Assembly (NCBI RefSeq): GCF_043195125.1
Contig: NZ_JBAFWR010000005.1
Reading direction: 5' to 3' (one strand)
Length of the DNA: 64,000 nucleotides
From: NCEH01 sp043195125
Lineage (GTDB): Bacteria > Pseudomonadota > Alphaproteobacteria > Rhizobiales > Xanthobacteraceae
Position numbers and translations under genes: made by a program. The notes under the pieces were generated by a model. That model was not told the origin of the DNA, did not search any database, and saw nothing but the letters and a program-made list of their open reading frames with translations. Of this stretch, positions 1 through 7,946 are shown piece by piece. Every line of letters begins with the position of its first letter. The stretch's first letter is position 1.

Positions 1-831
1 CAGCGTGTCGAGCGCGCTCTCCAGCAGATCCGGCCGCGCACCGGAAAGCATCACATCGCCCCCGACCATGGCGGTGGCCATGGCATAGGTGCCGGTCTCG
101 ATGCGGTCAGGCAGAACCGCATGGCGTGCCCCCCGCAGGCGCGGGACGCCCTGAATCTCGATCCGCGGCGTGCCGGCGCCGGAAATGCGGGCGCCCATCT
201 TCACCAGGCAGTCGGCAAGATCGACCACTTCCGGCTCGCAGGCGGCGTTCTCGATCACCGTATCCCCATGGGCGACGGCCGCCGCCATGATGGCGGTGTG
301 GGTGGCGCCCACCGAAACCTTCGGGAACACGATGCGCGCGCCCTGCAGCCCCTTCGGCGCACGGGCGAGCACATAGCCCGCGTCGATCTCAATTTCAGCG
401 CCCAGCGCCCGAAGGGCGTCCAGATGAAAATCCACCGGCCGGGTGCCGATGGCGCAACCGCCGGGCAGCGAGACCCGCGCCTCGCCCATGCGGGCCAGCA
501 GCGGCCCGACCACCCAGAAGCTCGCGCGCATCCGCGACACGAGGTCGTAAGGCGCGGTGGTATCGACGATCACACGCGCGTCGATCTCCAGCGTCTGGCC
601 GGCGTGGGGATCGTCCCCGTTGCGCTTGCCGTTGGTGGTGATATCGACGCCATGATTGCCGAGGATGCGCTGAAGCAGCGCCACGTCGGCGAGGCGCGGC
701 ACGTTCTCGAGGATCAGCTTCTCTTCGGACAGCAGGCTCGCGATCATCAGCGGCAAGGCGGCATTCTTGGCGCCCGAGATGGGAATCGTGCCTTCAAGGG
801 AAGACCCGCCGACGATGCGAATTTTATCCAT
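1..831 (-). CDS. murA: UDP-N-acetylglucosamine 1-carboxyvinyltransferase (MurA), 3' end outside window
   Basis: Catalyses transfer of enolpyruvate from PEP to UDP-GlcNAc, the first committed step of peptidoglycan synthesis, in the cytoplasm. The reading frame starts at an ATG (831-829) with MDKIRIVGG, then SGAKNA around residue 19, the conserved Lys-Asn substrate-binding pair. The loop SLPGGCAIGTRPVD places the catalytic, fosfomycin-target Cys at residue 126 (codon 456-454), so a normal fosfomycin-sensitive active site is expected. About 277 of some 430 codons are inside the window and the rest lies off the left edge. A short conserved-looking protein gene lies upstream in the same direction. 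Confidence 0.97.
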   Translation of the reverse strand, partial: MDKIRIVGGSSLEGTIPISGAKNAALPLMIASLLSEEKLILENVPRLADVALLQRILGNHGVDITTNGKRNGDDPHAGQTLEIDARVIVDTTAPYDLVSRMRASFWVVGPLLARMGEARVSLPGGCAIGTRPVDFHLDALRALGAEIEIDAGYVLARAPKGLQGARIVFPKVSVGATHTAIMAAAVAHGDTVIENAACEPEVVDLADCLVKMGARISGAGTPRIEIQGVPRLRGARHAVLPDRIETGTYAMATAMVGGDVMLSGARPDLLESALDTL

Positions 832-983
832 GCGCTGAACGCTCCTGGTGCCCGGTGGCCGCCCTGCCCCTCGTCACGGCCGTCGAGTAAACGCGTTGTC
901 TAGCAAGGCTCGCCCTCGGGCACAATGATGGCCGGCTTCAATCCACCACCCGCGGACACCAGCGCACCTTCCGAAACGGAAAA

Positions 984-1178
984 TCAGGTCATTTCGTCCC
1001 GCTCGGGAGATGGCTCCTCCGAAGTGACGCCCGTCGTCGCCCCATTGCCAGTCGCAGGCCGATCGGCCTCTTCCTTGCGGGCGCGCCCCTGGGCCTTGCG
1101 GCGGGCAAGATTGGCCCGCAAGGCCTGGGCAAGGCGAGCGGACTTATCCTGCGTGGGGGTCTTTGGGTCGGCGGCCAT
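984..1178 (-). CDS. Small basic hypothetical protein upstream of murA
   Basis: About 64 residues, highly charged, with an Arg/Lys/Ala-rich central helix (RLAQALRANLARRKAQGRAR) and an acidic, probably disordered tail ending in DEMT. Short proteins with a LRANLxRRKAQ-like core are familiar hypothetical proteins in Hyphomicrobiales, from memory and not checked. The ATG at 1178 is chosen; a TTG two codons upstream is possible and neither has a clear ribosome binding site. It lies about 150 bp before murA on the same strand. Function unknown. Confidence 0.6.
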   Translation of the reverse strand: MAADPKTPTQDKSARLAQALRANLARRKAQGRARKEEADRPATGNGATTGVTSEEPSPERDEMT

Positions 1179-1377
1179 GTCCAAGGGTTAGCCGCGTCCG
1201 CATCATGAGGCAAGAGTCGCCGCGCGGAAGCTTTTGCAGGGGATGGGGCGGACGCGGATGCATGGCACCCTTGAATCTCGCGACGGCTCCACGTATGAGG
1301 AGCGCCTGTTTCGGCCGTGGGGCTTGCGCGGAAGCGTGGTTACAGGCAACGCGGCGCGGGGGCTGATGGTCCCCGAA

Positions 1378-1487
1378 GCCCGAGACAGGAAGCCTTGAAC
1401 GCTTCAGGGCCGCAATAGCTCAGCTGGTAGAGCACCTCATTCGTAATGAGGGGGTCGGGGGTTCGAATCCCTCTTGCGGCACCATTT
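1378..1487 (+). repeat. Left island boundary, 110-bp direct repeat (attachment site side)
   Basis: Identical to 9252-9361 except C1400 versus T9274. The match begins at GCCCGAGACAGG and ends three T residues after the tRNA CCA; immediately outside it the two copies diverge on both sides. The crossover point itself cannot be placed within the repeat, though tRNA-targeting tyrosine integrases usually cut in the anticodon or T-loop segment. Confidence 0.9.
1409..1484 (+). tRNA. tRNA-Thr(CGU), left copy
   Basis: A 76-nt cloverleaf can be drawn by hand: acceptor GCCGCAA/TTGCGGC, D stem GCTC/GAGC, anticodon stem CCTCA/TGAGG with loop TTCGTAA (anticodon CGU, reads ACG), T stem GGGGG/CCCTC with loop TTCGAAT (one G-T pair), and an encoded ACCA end. 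It is identical to the tRNA at the other end of the island, so integration did not break the gene. Confidence 0.97.
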
Positions 1488-1515
1488 TACCTTACTTTTC
1501 AATGACTTAGCCCTC

Positions 1516-1539
1516 GGTGATACAAGCCGAGGGATACAA
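1516..1539 (+). other. Putative integrase arm-binding repeats, left end
   Basis: Two copies of (G)GATACAA, GTGATACAA and GGGATACAA, lie 15 bp apart just inside the left repeat. The same GGGATACAA word occurs twice near the right end (9167-9175, 9190-9198). Short direct repeats placed inside both attachment sites are typical of integrase arm sites. The role is inferred. Confidence 0.4.
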
Positions 1540-1540
1540 C

Positions 1541-2848
1541 TTGAGTCGTTGGCTTTTATCGCTGCCCTATTTGCAGAGGTCCCGGCATGGCGTCTTTCGC
1601 TATCGGCGGGCGGTTCCCTTGTCGCTCAGGGAAACAGCCGGGAAGCGGGAAATCCTCATCTCGTTGCGGACCAAGAACCCTGCGGACGCAGAGTTGCGCC
1701 TTCTGCAAGCGCACTTGGATGCTGAAACGTGGCTGAGAGCGCTTCAGCCTGGTGCGCCAATCGAGCCGCTGCCCTGGCCTCCACATAACCTGAATCCGCC
1801 CGCAAGCACCGCTCCGGCGCCGCAGGGCGCTTCAAGTGCCCAGCTTGTGCCCCCAATGGCGCCCCAGGCGCCCAACGCAAACCAACCGAATCCGGTTACG
1901 TTAAACGGTGCGCTCGCCCTCTACCTCGACTTGAAGGAGAACGAATTCGCCGCTTTCAAAGGCCGGCAAAGGCAAGTGCGGCTGAACGAAAAACACCGAG
2001 TGCTCAGATATCTCACGCAGGCGCTGGGATGCGATAAAGCGGTGGTCTCCCTCACACGGGAGGACGCCAGAACCTTCCGCGACTTCCTCCGGGGCAATGG
2101 ACTCGCCCCCGGCTCAATCAATAAAAACATAAAAATTGCAGCTGCGATCATACAGACCACGCTGATCGAGCATCAGCTGACCACGAGAAATCCATTTCAC
2201 AATTTTCATGTGGCCAATGAGATTGCTGATCGAGACGCCCGCCTTCCCCTCAGCACGGAGGAAATCGACACCGTTCTGCGGCTCAAGGTGAACGACGAGC
2301 TATTAGCCATCGTCAAGCTCTTGGCCTTCACCGGCGCTCGACTGAACGAAATCGCCGGCCTGACGTGGGAGGACATTCGGCTTTCTTCAGCAGGCCAGGA
2401 AATTGCGCATATCGAAATCAGAGCAAATGCCGTGCGCAGCCTCAAAACTGCCAATAGCCGGCGCACCGTCCCGTTGATTTCCGTAGCGGAATATGCTATA
2501 CTCCAGTACCTTAACCTGACATCAACCCCACCTTCGCCGACAGCTCCGGTCTTCCCTCGATATGGACGTCCAGGGGGCTCGGACGCCGCATCGGCGGCCT
2601 TGATGAAAGCGCTCCGGAAGGCGGGCATCACTGATGCTCGGAAATCCATTCATTCCTTGCGCCACAGCATGAAGCAGGCCCTTCGGGATGCAGGGTGTCC
2701 CAAGGACCTCCGGGACGCGATCCAAGGGCACGCCTCAGGCAGCATTGCCGAGAACTACGGGCTCGGCCATTCTCTTAAGCAAATGAATTTCTGGATCGAA
2801 AGCGGATTAAATGGTATAAAAATCGGAAAATTACGTAACTACTTATAA
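1541..2848 (+). CDS. int: Tyrosine-type site-specific integrase
   Basis: Would recombine the tRNA-Thr attachment sites to insert or excise the island. The N-terminal part (PYLQRSRHGVFRYRRAVP) is the short binding domain of many island integrases, followed by a SAM-like core-binding region and a C-terminal catalytic domain. Counting from the upstream GTG at 1517, the catalytic set is complete: Arg274 in GARLNE, Lys near LKTANSRR, His379-x-x-Arg382 in IHSLRH, His405 in GHAS, and the nucleophile Tyr414 in ENYG. I prefer the TTG at 1541, which follows GAGGGATACAAC; the GTG at 1517 would add eight residues and overlap the putative arm sites. Nothing looks broken, so it should be active. Confidence 0.92.
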   Translation: MSRWLLSLPYLQRSRHGVFRYRRAVPLSLRETAGKREILISLRTKNPADAELRLLQAHLDAETWLRALQPGAPIEPLPWPPHNLNPPASTAPAPQGASSAQLVPPMAPQAPNANQPNPVTLNGALALYLDLKENEFAAFKGRQRQVRLNEKHRVLRYLTQALGCDKAVVSLTREDARTFRDFLRGNGLAPGSINKNIKIAAAIIQTTLIEHQLTTRNPFHNFHVANEIADRDARLPLSTEEIDTVLRLKVNDELLAIVKLLAFTGARLNEIAGLTWEDIRLSSAGQEIAHIEIRANAVRSLKTANSRRTVPLISVAEYAILQYLNLTSTPPSPTAPVFPRYGRPGGSDAASAALMKALRKAGITDARKSIHSLRHSMKQALRDAGCPKDLRDAIQGHASGSIAENYGLGHSLKQMNFWIESGLNGIKIGKLRNYL

Positions 2849-2864
2849 AATATCGCGCTAGACC

Positions 2865-2894
2865 TTGACAAACCACGGACGAACGTGGTATAGT
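2865..2894 (+). promoter_or_regulatory. Strong sigma70-like promoter with spacer palindrome
   Basis: TTGACA (2865-2870) and TATAGT (2889-2894) are separated by 18 bp. The spacer contains CCACG-N6-CGTGG (2873-2888), an inverted repeat placed where a repressor would block polymerase. The first gene downstream encodes a ribbon-helix-helix protein, a likely autoregulator. It is the clearest promoter in the island. Confidence 0.6.
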
Positions 2895-2900
2895 GCGAGC

Positions 2901-3130
2901 ATTAATTTCGAGACTTCACCCTGCACGGCCAAAGGGCTGGGGAGTTGCCGCTACAGGCGAAAGGCGTCGCTAAGTTCTCCGGGGAACTGGCTCCGCCTGC
3001 CCCGATGGTCTTAAACGTCATCTACCGGATGATGGGCCAACATCGGCTTTCGCTGTTAGCTGAGGAGCTCACCCCGCACGGCCTGATTGGCCGCAAGGGC
3101 GTCGCCCGCTCCCTGTGTCCACAAAATTAT
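2901..3130 (+). other. GC-rich, possibly structured leader or small RNA
   Basis: Between the promoter and the RHH gene lies about 230 bp much richer in GC than the DNA after it. It holds an imperfect duplication: TCACCC(T/C)GCACGGCC at 2916-2930 and 3069-3083, each followed by AAGG(G)CGTCGC (2961-2970, 3095-3105). Stems can be drawn: CGGCC/GGCCG, AGTTC/GAACT, CATC/GATG. A 63-codon frame from a TTG at 2945 crosses it but looks like no family I know. It could be a structured 5' leader, a small RNA or a replication site. Low confidence. Confidence 0.3.
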
Positions 3131-3158
3131 AAATAATAACGAAAGGAGGCAACAATGA

Positions 3159-3323
3159 ATGAAAGCTAAACAAAAGCTCACTCTAACCCTTAGAGTGAGG
3201 GTAAGTCCCGAAACATTATTTGCATTATCAACGCTCGCTAAGCGTGATGGCTCAGATCAAAGTAAAACTATTCGGATGTTGATCTGGCGTGAATTTAACC
3301 ACCACGCTGCATTAGAAAAATAG
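3159..3323 (+). CDS. Small ribbon-helix-helix DNA-binding protein (54 aa)
   Basis: A 54-residue frame with an excellent AGGAGG site (3144-3149) nine bases before its ATG. The order fits Arc/CopG-type RHH proteins: a basic N-terminus, a beta strand (LTLTLRVRVSPE), then two helices (ETLFALSTLAKRDG and SDQSKTIRMLIWREFN). Such proteins dimerise and bind palindromic operators; the spacer palindrome of the promoter upstream is a natural target. An overlapping ATG at 3155 gives only MNES and then a stop, so 3159 is the productive start. It lies just before the HUH gene, the usual layout of small plasmid replicons (a copy-control repressor before rep). Confidence 0.65.
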   Translation: MKAKQKLTLTLRVRVSPETLFALSTLAKRDGSDQSKTIRMLIWREFNHHAALEK

Positions 3324-3535
3324 TTTAAATTCGTCTCATTAAATATCAGATGGATTTAACATATATATTATGAATGACATAAGCGAGCGCATTTCGCCGC
3401 CTATGAACGTGAAATTCAAAACCACCCACACATATTCCGCTTCTGAAAATTCACATTTCAGGGCATTTGTAGAATATTGCCTATAACAATATAAATATAA
3501 TTCAAACAGTATTCAACTATAAGGACAAATTATAC

Positions 3536-4129
3536 ATGAACAAAATATATATAACAAAAAATAACATACATTATATTACAAATGGGATTCTGATTGACGG
3601 TGACATTGAGGAGTTTCAATCCCTGAAGCGCCGCAAACCTCAGTCGAATATATATCACATAACTCTTACTTTTAACCAAAATAGATTTTCGTCAGCGAGT
3701 TTCTATGGAGCATCATATAGGCAAAGATATCAAAATATCGACAATATCACTCCGATATTATTCGATCTCGTTCGCGGATGGTATATGAACGGCCTGCTTA
3801 GGCATGCTATTCCGCATTTCAATAGACCAAATAAACAGAAAATATTACCAAAATTTGTCTGCTATATTGATGACAAGAGCGACGATAGCCCACGCCCTCA
3901 CGTCCACGGAATAATGTGGGTGCCAGAAGACAGGAATTCCCGAATTCATCAATGGCTTACTTCCGGGAACGGTGACTTCTCATGGTATCATATCGAACCA
4001 CGGGGCAATTATCACTGCCGTCCGATACCCGGAGACCAGATCGGAAATGTTTTCGGATACGCCTCAAAATACTTCCAGAAACGATACTCTGACGCCCCTC
4101 AATATCTCGTCATGAAGCTGCCGAATTGA
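3536..4129 (+). CDS. HUH-type (Rep/relaxase-like) single-strand endonuclease, 197 aa
   Basis: Small protein with the three rolling-circle Rep motifs in order: motif 1 YHITLTFN (residues 40-47), motif 2 PHVHGIM with metal-binding His122 and His124, and motif 3 YASKYF with Tyr175 and Lys178 as likely nucleophile and helper. HUH enzymes nick one strand and stay linked to the 5' end, in plasmid or phage rolling-circle replication or in transposition. The gene is very AT-rich, and upstream (3324-3535) is AT-rich DNA with a hairpin CTGAAA-N7-TTTCAG (3443-3461) that could be a nick site. No helicase domain and no second Tyr pair typical of IS91-type enzymes are seen. Family assignment is by motif only. 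Confidence 0.6.
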   Translation: MNKIYITKNNIHYITNGILIDGDIEEFQSLKRRKPQSNIYHITLTFNQNRFSSASFYGASYRQRYQNIDNITPILFDLVRGWYMNGLLRHAIPHFNRPNKQKILPKFVCYIDDKSDDSPRPHVHGIMWVPEDRNSRIHQWLTSGNGDFSWYHIEPRGNYHCRPIPGDQIGNVFGYASKYFQKRYSDAPQYLVMKLPN

Positions 4130-4267
4130 ATGGAGCGCCCCGCCTCACCTAAGAAGCTGCTTAAATCAATAAATTATATTTACGTTGTTTATGCAAAGTT
4201 TTATTTATACGCACATAGGTCAGATGAAATATTATCGATACTAATCGCAATTATTACATTTTTATAA
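4130..4267 (+). CDS. Possible 45-aa small hydrophobic protein
   Basis: The ATG directly follows the HUH gene stop codon (TGAATG), which allows translational coupling. The product starts MERPASPKKL and ends in a hydrophobic stretch (ILSILIAIITFL). There is no homology I recognise and codon content cannot be judged at this length, so this may be chance. From here to the serine recombinase (about 100 bp) I see nothing. Confidence 0.25.
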   Translation: MERPASPKKLLKSINYIYVVYAKFYLYAHRSDEILSILIAIITFL

Positions 4268-4372
4268 TCGAAAAGAAAATTGATACTGAAACAAATACTG
4301 ATAGGCCGCCACATCTCCCAATTGACACGATAAGGCTATTGGAAGGTGAGGCGACCTTCAGCGCCGGGGCAT

Positions 4373-5005
4373 TCAACCACCCCATCTCGCCAAACCAGCC
4401 GCCGCAGCCGCCGGCGCATCTTTGATGCGATAAATGGATTGGCGGGATAGGCCGGTAATAGCCGCAATCTCACTTACGCCAACTCCCTTAGACAGAGAAT
4501 CCCTTACCGTTTCGAATTGCTCCGCTGTAAAGCTGGGCTTTCGGCCTCTATAGGCGTCCCCTCGCCCCTTGGCATGCTCAATGCCAGCGCGTTGCGCCTC
4601 TTTGGTCGCCTCGGCCTGCGCCTGTGCGGTAGCGGCCATAAATGCGATCAACGCATCCCGGACGGCCTGCTGCATGGGGTCCCGGGTAGCGCCATCAAAA
4701 GTGAGGCCATTGATCACCGTCCGGATAATCACCCCTCGCCTCATGAACTCCCGGATGGCGTCCGTCACATCCTGATAATTGCGCCCCAGGCGATCCACCC
4801 ACCGCACGACCAATGTGTCGCCGGCTCGGAGCATGTCGAAAAGCCTCCGGCCCTGGGGTCTCTCATTCAGCTTCGTGCTAACGCCCGACACGCCTTCGTC
4901 GGAAATCACCTCATCGATCTTGAAGCCCGCCTGCTCCGCATGCTTGCGCTGGTGAGCGATGGTCTGATCGACGGTCGAAACACGAGCATAAAAAATGGTC
5001 GCCAA
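4373..5005 (-). CDS. Serine recombinase (resolvase/invertase family), 210 aa
   Basis: Short serine recombinase. The catalytic domain opens with IFYARVSTVDQ, giving nucleophile Ser10 and Arg8, followed by the RWVDRLGRN motif. The C-terminal DNA-binding part has GRKPSFTAEQF and a helix-turn-helix, VSEIAAITGLSRQSIYRIK. The length is typical of resolvases and invertases, not of large serine integrases. I chose the TTG at 5005, preceded by GGGAG; an upstream frame extension to 5071 runs through the repeats that probably form its own recombination site. It could resolve dimers of the element or invert a segment, but no inverted pair of sites was found. Confidence 0.88.
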   Translation of the reverse strand: MATIFYARVSTVDQTIAHQRKHAEQAGFKIDEVISDEGVSGVSTKLNERPQGRRLFDMLRAGDTLVVRWVDRLGRNYQDVTDAIREFMRRGVIIRTVINGLTFDGATRDPMQQAVRDALIAFMAATAQAQAEATKEAQRAGIEHAKGRGDAYRGRKPSFTAEQFETVRDSLSKGVGVSEIAAITGLSRQSIYRIKDAPAAAAAGLARWGG

Positions 5006-5020
5006 TTCGCTCCCCCAAAC

Positions 5021-5111
5021 TGTCCGTTGATCTGATGTCCGTATAATATATGTCCGAAATGCAAAAATCAACCCTTACGGACACTTGAATTGGGCGCTGA
5101 CTAAGTGTCCA
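5021..5111. repeat. Phased TGTCCG repeats, probable recombinase (res-like) site
   Basis: TGTCCG occurs at 5021, 5036 and 5051, exactly 15 bp apart and in the same orientation, just before the recombinase gene. Two more copies, CGGACACTT (5078-5086) and AAGTGTCCA (5103-5111), form an inverted pair. Resolvases bind clustered sites next to their own gene, so this is the likely res site and self-repressing operator. The role is inferred from position and spacing. Confidence 0.5.
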
Positions 5112-5476
5112 TTAGGGCATGCGCTATCGAACATCATTCGAAACTTTCGACCCCAGTATTGACACGATTGACATAGATTTCCTGCGCTTTGACCAAAGAT
5201 TAAATCGACACTTTTAAGGTGACAATTTATAGGGCGGATATTCCTAAATTGAAGAGATACGAAGATTCGAGCCGAACGTCTTGGTCGACGGCGCGTGGTA
5301 ATGACGAAAAAAACGCTGCTCTGGATGATTGAAAAGAACTAAAATGATACCAGTAGACGCATAATAAATGTTAAAATGGACTTAACCTTTGGGATAAACC
5401 TCCCGTGGGGGTATAACTATGTGATTCACCTCTACCCGGTTTACAGATGGTTTGATGAGCGACGGAGTACTTGTTA
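5112..5476. other. AT-rich intergenic stretch before the FRG gene
   Basis: About 365 bp with no supported gene. It holds runs of A/T, the pair CCTCCCGTGGGGG near 5400 and a GGAG ribosome site (5464-5467) for the FRG gene. A promoter for the FRG gene must lie here, but I cannot name a convincing -35/-10 pair. Confidence 0.4.
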
Positions 5477-6565
5477 ATGCACGGTCAATGGGTGAAAAAT
5501 TCGCCCGATAACAGCAAAATATTCGTTCTCGACATTGATGACTGCGGCACCTTTTTTGAGGGGCATGCATATTATTTTGTAGATGGGTGTCAACCTGCGT
5601 GGATGCCTATTCGCACGTCATCTAACAGCGGACGAGAGTCCACTTCCAGTCTTGTGTTCACACTTACACCCGATGGAAAGAAGGTAATCAGTGGAACTGA
5701 GATATCTCAAGCTTATCCTGATGGAAGCGTGCCTCCTGCACTTGAGCTAATTCTCAATCGAAGCGCAAAGAGCCTTAGGATTGACTACCGAAATCCATTA
5801 AATCAGAAAAGCGGGTACATAATATTGCGTCCCGGAAAATCAAATAGCCCTGGACGGAGTCCGATCAGATCGATTAAATCGTGGCAATCATTTAAAAAAT
5901 ATGCGATTTCCGTAGAAAGAGGACGATATATATTCAGAGGACAGTCTGTTTGTAATCGACTAAGGACGGCATTTCACCGAACTAGGCGAAAAGATTTGTT
6001 TAATTTCATTACGGAAGATATTCCATATATTCACCGTGTGCTTTCAGCAAAAACACATCACCTCTTCAATTTAGCGGATCCGGCCCAAAATGGTGCGTTC
6101 TGGAACCTGATTCAACACCACGGGTATCCAACCCCTCTTTTAGATTGGACCTACTCACCTTTTGTCGCCTCGTACTTCGCCTTTAAAGGTGCGACAGCAG
6201 AGGTTTCCAAAGTGAGGATCTTTGTATTTGATAAACGAGAATGGATGCGAGATTTTAAACAAATGCAAACTGTCATTCATATTCCTCCGCATTTCTCAAT
6301 TTTTGAAGCGCTGCCCATAAATAATGAGCGATCAATCCCGCAACAGGCTATATCTACAGTTAGTAATGTTGACGATATTGAAACATATATAAAACAATGT
6401 GAAAAATTGAGAAATAAAACATATTTGCAGGCCATCGACCTTCCAAGTATTTCAAGACCGGAAGTTCTTAGAGAGCTGAGTTTGATGGGAATTACACCTG
6501 GATCACTATTCCCTGGATTTGACGGAATCTGTCAAGAGATGCGTGAGCGATATTTTGAACTATGA
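5477..6565 (+). CDS. FRG-domain protein
   Basis: About 362 residues. The C-terminal half carries the FRG domain signature: YIFRGQS (about residue 155), then LIQHHGYPTPLLDWT and SPFVASYFAF, the conserved order of the family. The N-terminal 130 residues look beta-rich and are not recognised. The FRG domain has no established biochemical role; such proteins are common in prophages and islands, which fits a cargo or defence role here (inference). The ATG at 5477 is nine bases after GGAG; a TTG two codons earlier is possible. The gene is clearly AT-rich and ends 21 bp from the convergent XRE gene. Confidence 0.8.
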   Translation: MHGQWVKNSPDNSKIFVLDIDDCGTFFEGHAYYFVDGCQPAWMPIRTSSNSGRESTSSLVFTLTPDGKKVISGTEISQAYPDGSVPPALELILNRSAKSLRIDYRNPLNQKSGYIILRPGKSNSPGRSPIRSIKSWQSFKKYAISVERGRYIFRGQSVCNRLRTAFHRTRRKDLFNFITEDIPYIHRVLSAKTHHLFNLADPAQNGAFWNLIQHHGYPTPLLDWTYSPFVASYFAFKGATAEVSKVRIFVFDKREWMRDFKQMQTVIHIPPHFSIFEALPINNERSIPQQAISTVSNVDDIETYIKQCEKLRNKTYLQAIDLPSISRPEVLRELSLMGITPGSLFPGFDGICQEMRERYFEL

Positions 6566-6586
6566 CCTTTTGAATCAACGAAGGTT

Positions 6587-6874
6587 CTATCGGTTATTAC
6601 GCTGGTGAAGAGGTGGAGCGGGTTTTCGGCCCTTTTGAAGCGGCCTCGGTTTGACGGCCCCTTCTGGAAACGGCCGGAACAGCTCGGAGATATGCACGTT
6701 GAGCGACTGAGCGATTTGTTCCAGTAAGTCCACCGACCCGTTGGCGCGCTCAACCTCCAGGCTGGCTAAATACGACATATCGACCTGCGCAGCGAAGGCC
6801 AAAGCCTCTTGGGTGAGACCCCTCTCCACCCTTAGCCTCCGCAGATTCCATGCCACTAATCGCTTCGCTTTCAT
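6587..6874 (-). CDS. XRE-family helix-turn-helix regulator (95 aa)
   Basis: A single HTH_3 domain fills the first 65 residues: NLRRLRVERGLTQEALA, AQVDMSYLASLEVERANGS, LEQIAQSLNVHISELF. The tail is basic and Pro-rich. Upstream on its own strand a TATAAT lies in GGGCTATAATCCATA, within an imperfect palindrome, and one GGGATACAA word (6897-6905) overlaps the leader, so it may control itself and possibly excision. It converges on the FRG gene and diverges from the membrane-protein gene. Confidence 0.85.
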   Translation of the reverse strand: MKAKRLVAWNLRRLRVERGLTQEALAFAAQVDMSYLASLEVERANGSVDLLEQIAQSLNVHISELFRPFPEGAVKPRPLQKGRKPAPPLHQRNNR

Positions 6875-6980
6875 CCTCGCAGGGCAACGCCTTGCGGGGA
6901 TACAATCTATGGATTATAGCCCATAAATTAGAGAAAGCCGCAATCTTGCGGCCTGCGCGATCAGAGCCGGGGGGGCTCGA

Positions 6981-7316
6981 ATGCGGATAGCCGTTCTCAT
7001 TATCTCGTTGTGCCTGGTGGCCATTCTTGGCCTGCAGTCCTGTGCCATCATGGTCGGAAGCAATCTCATCAGCGATAAGACGACTTCCGAAGCCGGCGCC
7101 GCTGGCCTGGTGATGGCCTTCATGTTCGTGCTCGGCGGGGCATTCGCGATGGGCCTCCCCCGCCTCTCCGCAGCGATTTTTCTCGCAGCGGGCCTTATCG
7201 GTTTTGCCATGGCCTCCGCATCGATCTTTCGCGATTTGCAAATTTGGGCGGGGATTTCATGCGTCCTTGCCGTCCTTGCCCTTCTCGGGCGCCGTGAAAT
7301 CCGAAAAGCGAATTAA
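6981..7316 (+). CDS. Small four-helix membrane protein, hypothetical
   Basis: 111 residues with four hydrophobic segments (IAVLIISLCLVAILGLQS; AAGLVMAFMFVLGGAFA; LSAAIFLAAGLIGFAMA; IWAGISCVLAVLALLG) and a basic C-terminus (RREIRKAN). A Cys after the first segment (QSCAIM) is not placed as a clear lipobox. I recall similar hypothetical proteins in alphaproteobacterial islands but know no function. GC-rich, unlike the FRG gene to its left. Confidence 0.65.
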   Translation: MRIAVLIISLCLVAILGLQSCAIMVGSNLISDKTTSEAGAAGLVMAFMFVLGGAFAMGLPRLSAAIFLAAGLIGFAMASASIFRDLQIWAGISCVLAVLALLGRREIRKAN

Positions 7317-7349
7317 TCTATTCGATCCAACAAGGGATTATTTGCAGCC

Positions 7350-7838
7350 ATGACCGAATATAATGCTCCTCGGGAAGAAGAGATTCAGGCGCCTTCAGGC
7401 ATCCATTCAAACCCACCCCTCAACGATCCATCGGCGAAATCCGTTAAATACACGACAAAAAAGGCCAAAGAAGATCCTTTGCAATTTTGCCTACTTCCGC
7501 TATACTACTCGATAATTATATTCATACCATATTTTTTGATTGAGTCAGGCTACATCACCAAAGGAAACGCAGGGCTTTTGTCATTTTTCATGATCGTATT
7601 ATCTTTAGGATTTCTAATTCGGTATATTACGCAAGCGGTTAGAGATATTCGGTCATTACCGATGAGCTTGAATATCGCAACCGGCACCTTAATGTTCTTA
7701 TCAGCATTACTAATGCCTCCGGTCTATTTTGGAGTTCGATACATCGCAACACATTCAGGGTTGTATCTTATTTTTGTTAGTCTAATTATATATATCGGAA
7801 CTATTTTATTCAATTACTCGTCCTTCATCTTCAATTAA
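7350..7838 (+). CDS. Membrane protein, hypothetical (162 aa)
   Basis: A hydrophilic N-terminal 50 residues (Pro, Glu, Lys rich) is followed by four predicted membrane spans, starting near FCLLPLYYSIIIFIPYFLI and ending near LIFVSLIIYIGTILF. The gene begins 33 bp after the preceding membrane protein in the same direction, so they may be co-transcribed. Its second half is AT-rich. No family recognised. Confidence 0.6.
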   Translation: MTEYNAPREEEIQAPSGIHSNPPLNDPSAKSVKYTTKKAKEDPLQFCLLPLYYSIIIFIPYFLIESGYITKGNAGLLSFFMIVLSLGFLIRYITQAVRDIRSLPMSLNIATGTLMFLSALLMPPVYFGVRYIATHSGLYLIFVSLIIYIGTILFNYSSFIFN

Positions 7839-7946
7839 CGAGCGAATAGTTCAGATCTGACTATTTCGTGAGCATCGGCTTCGGAATGGGTGCAATGTCG
7901 ACGAACATTCGGTGGCCGAACCGATGCACCGCAGGAGAACGAGCTA

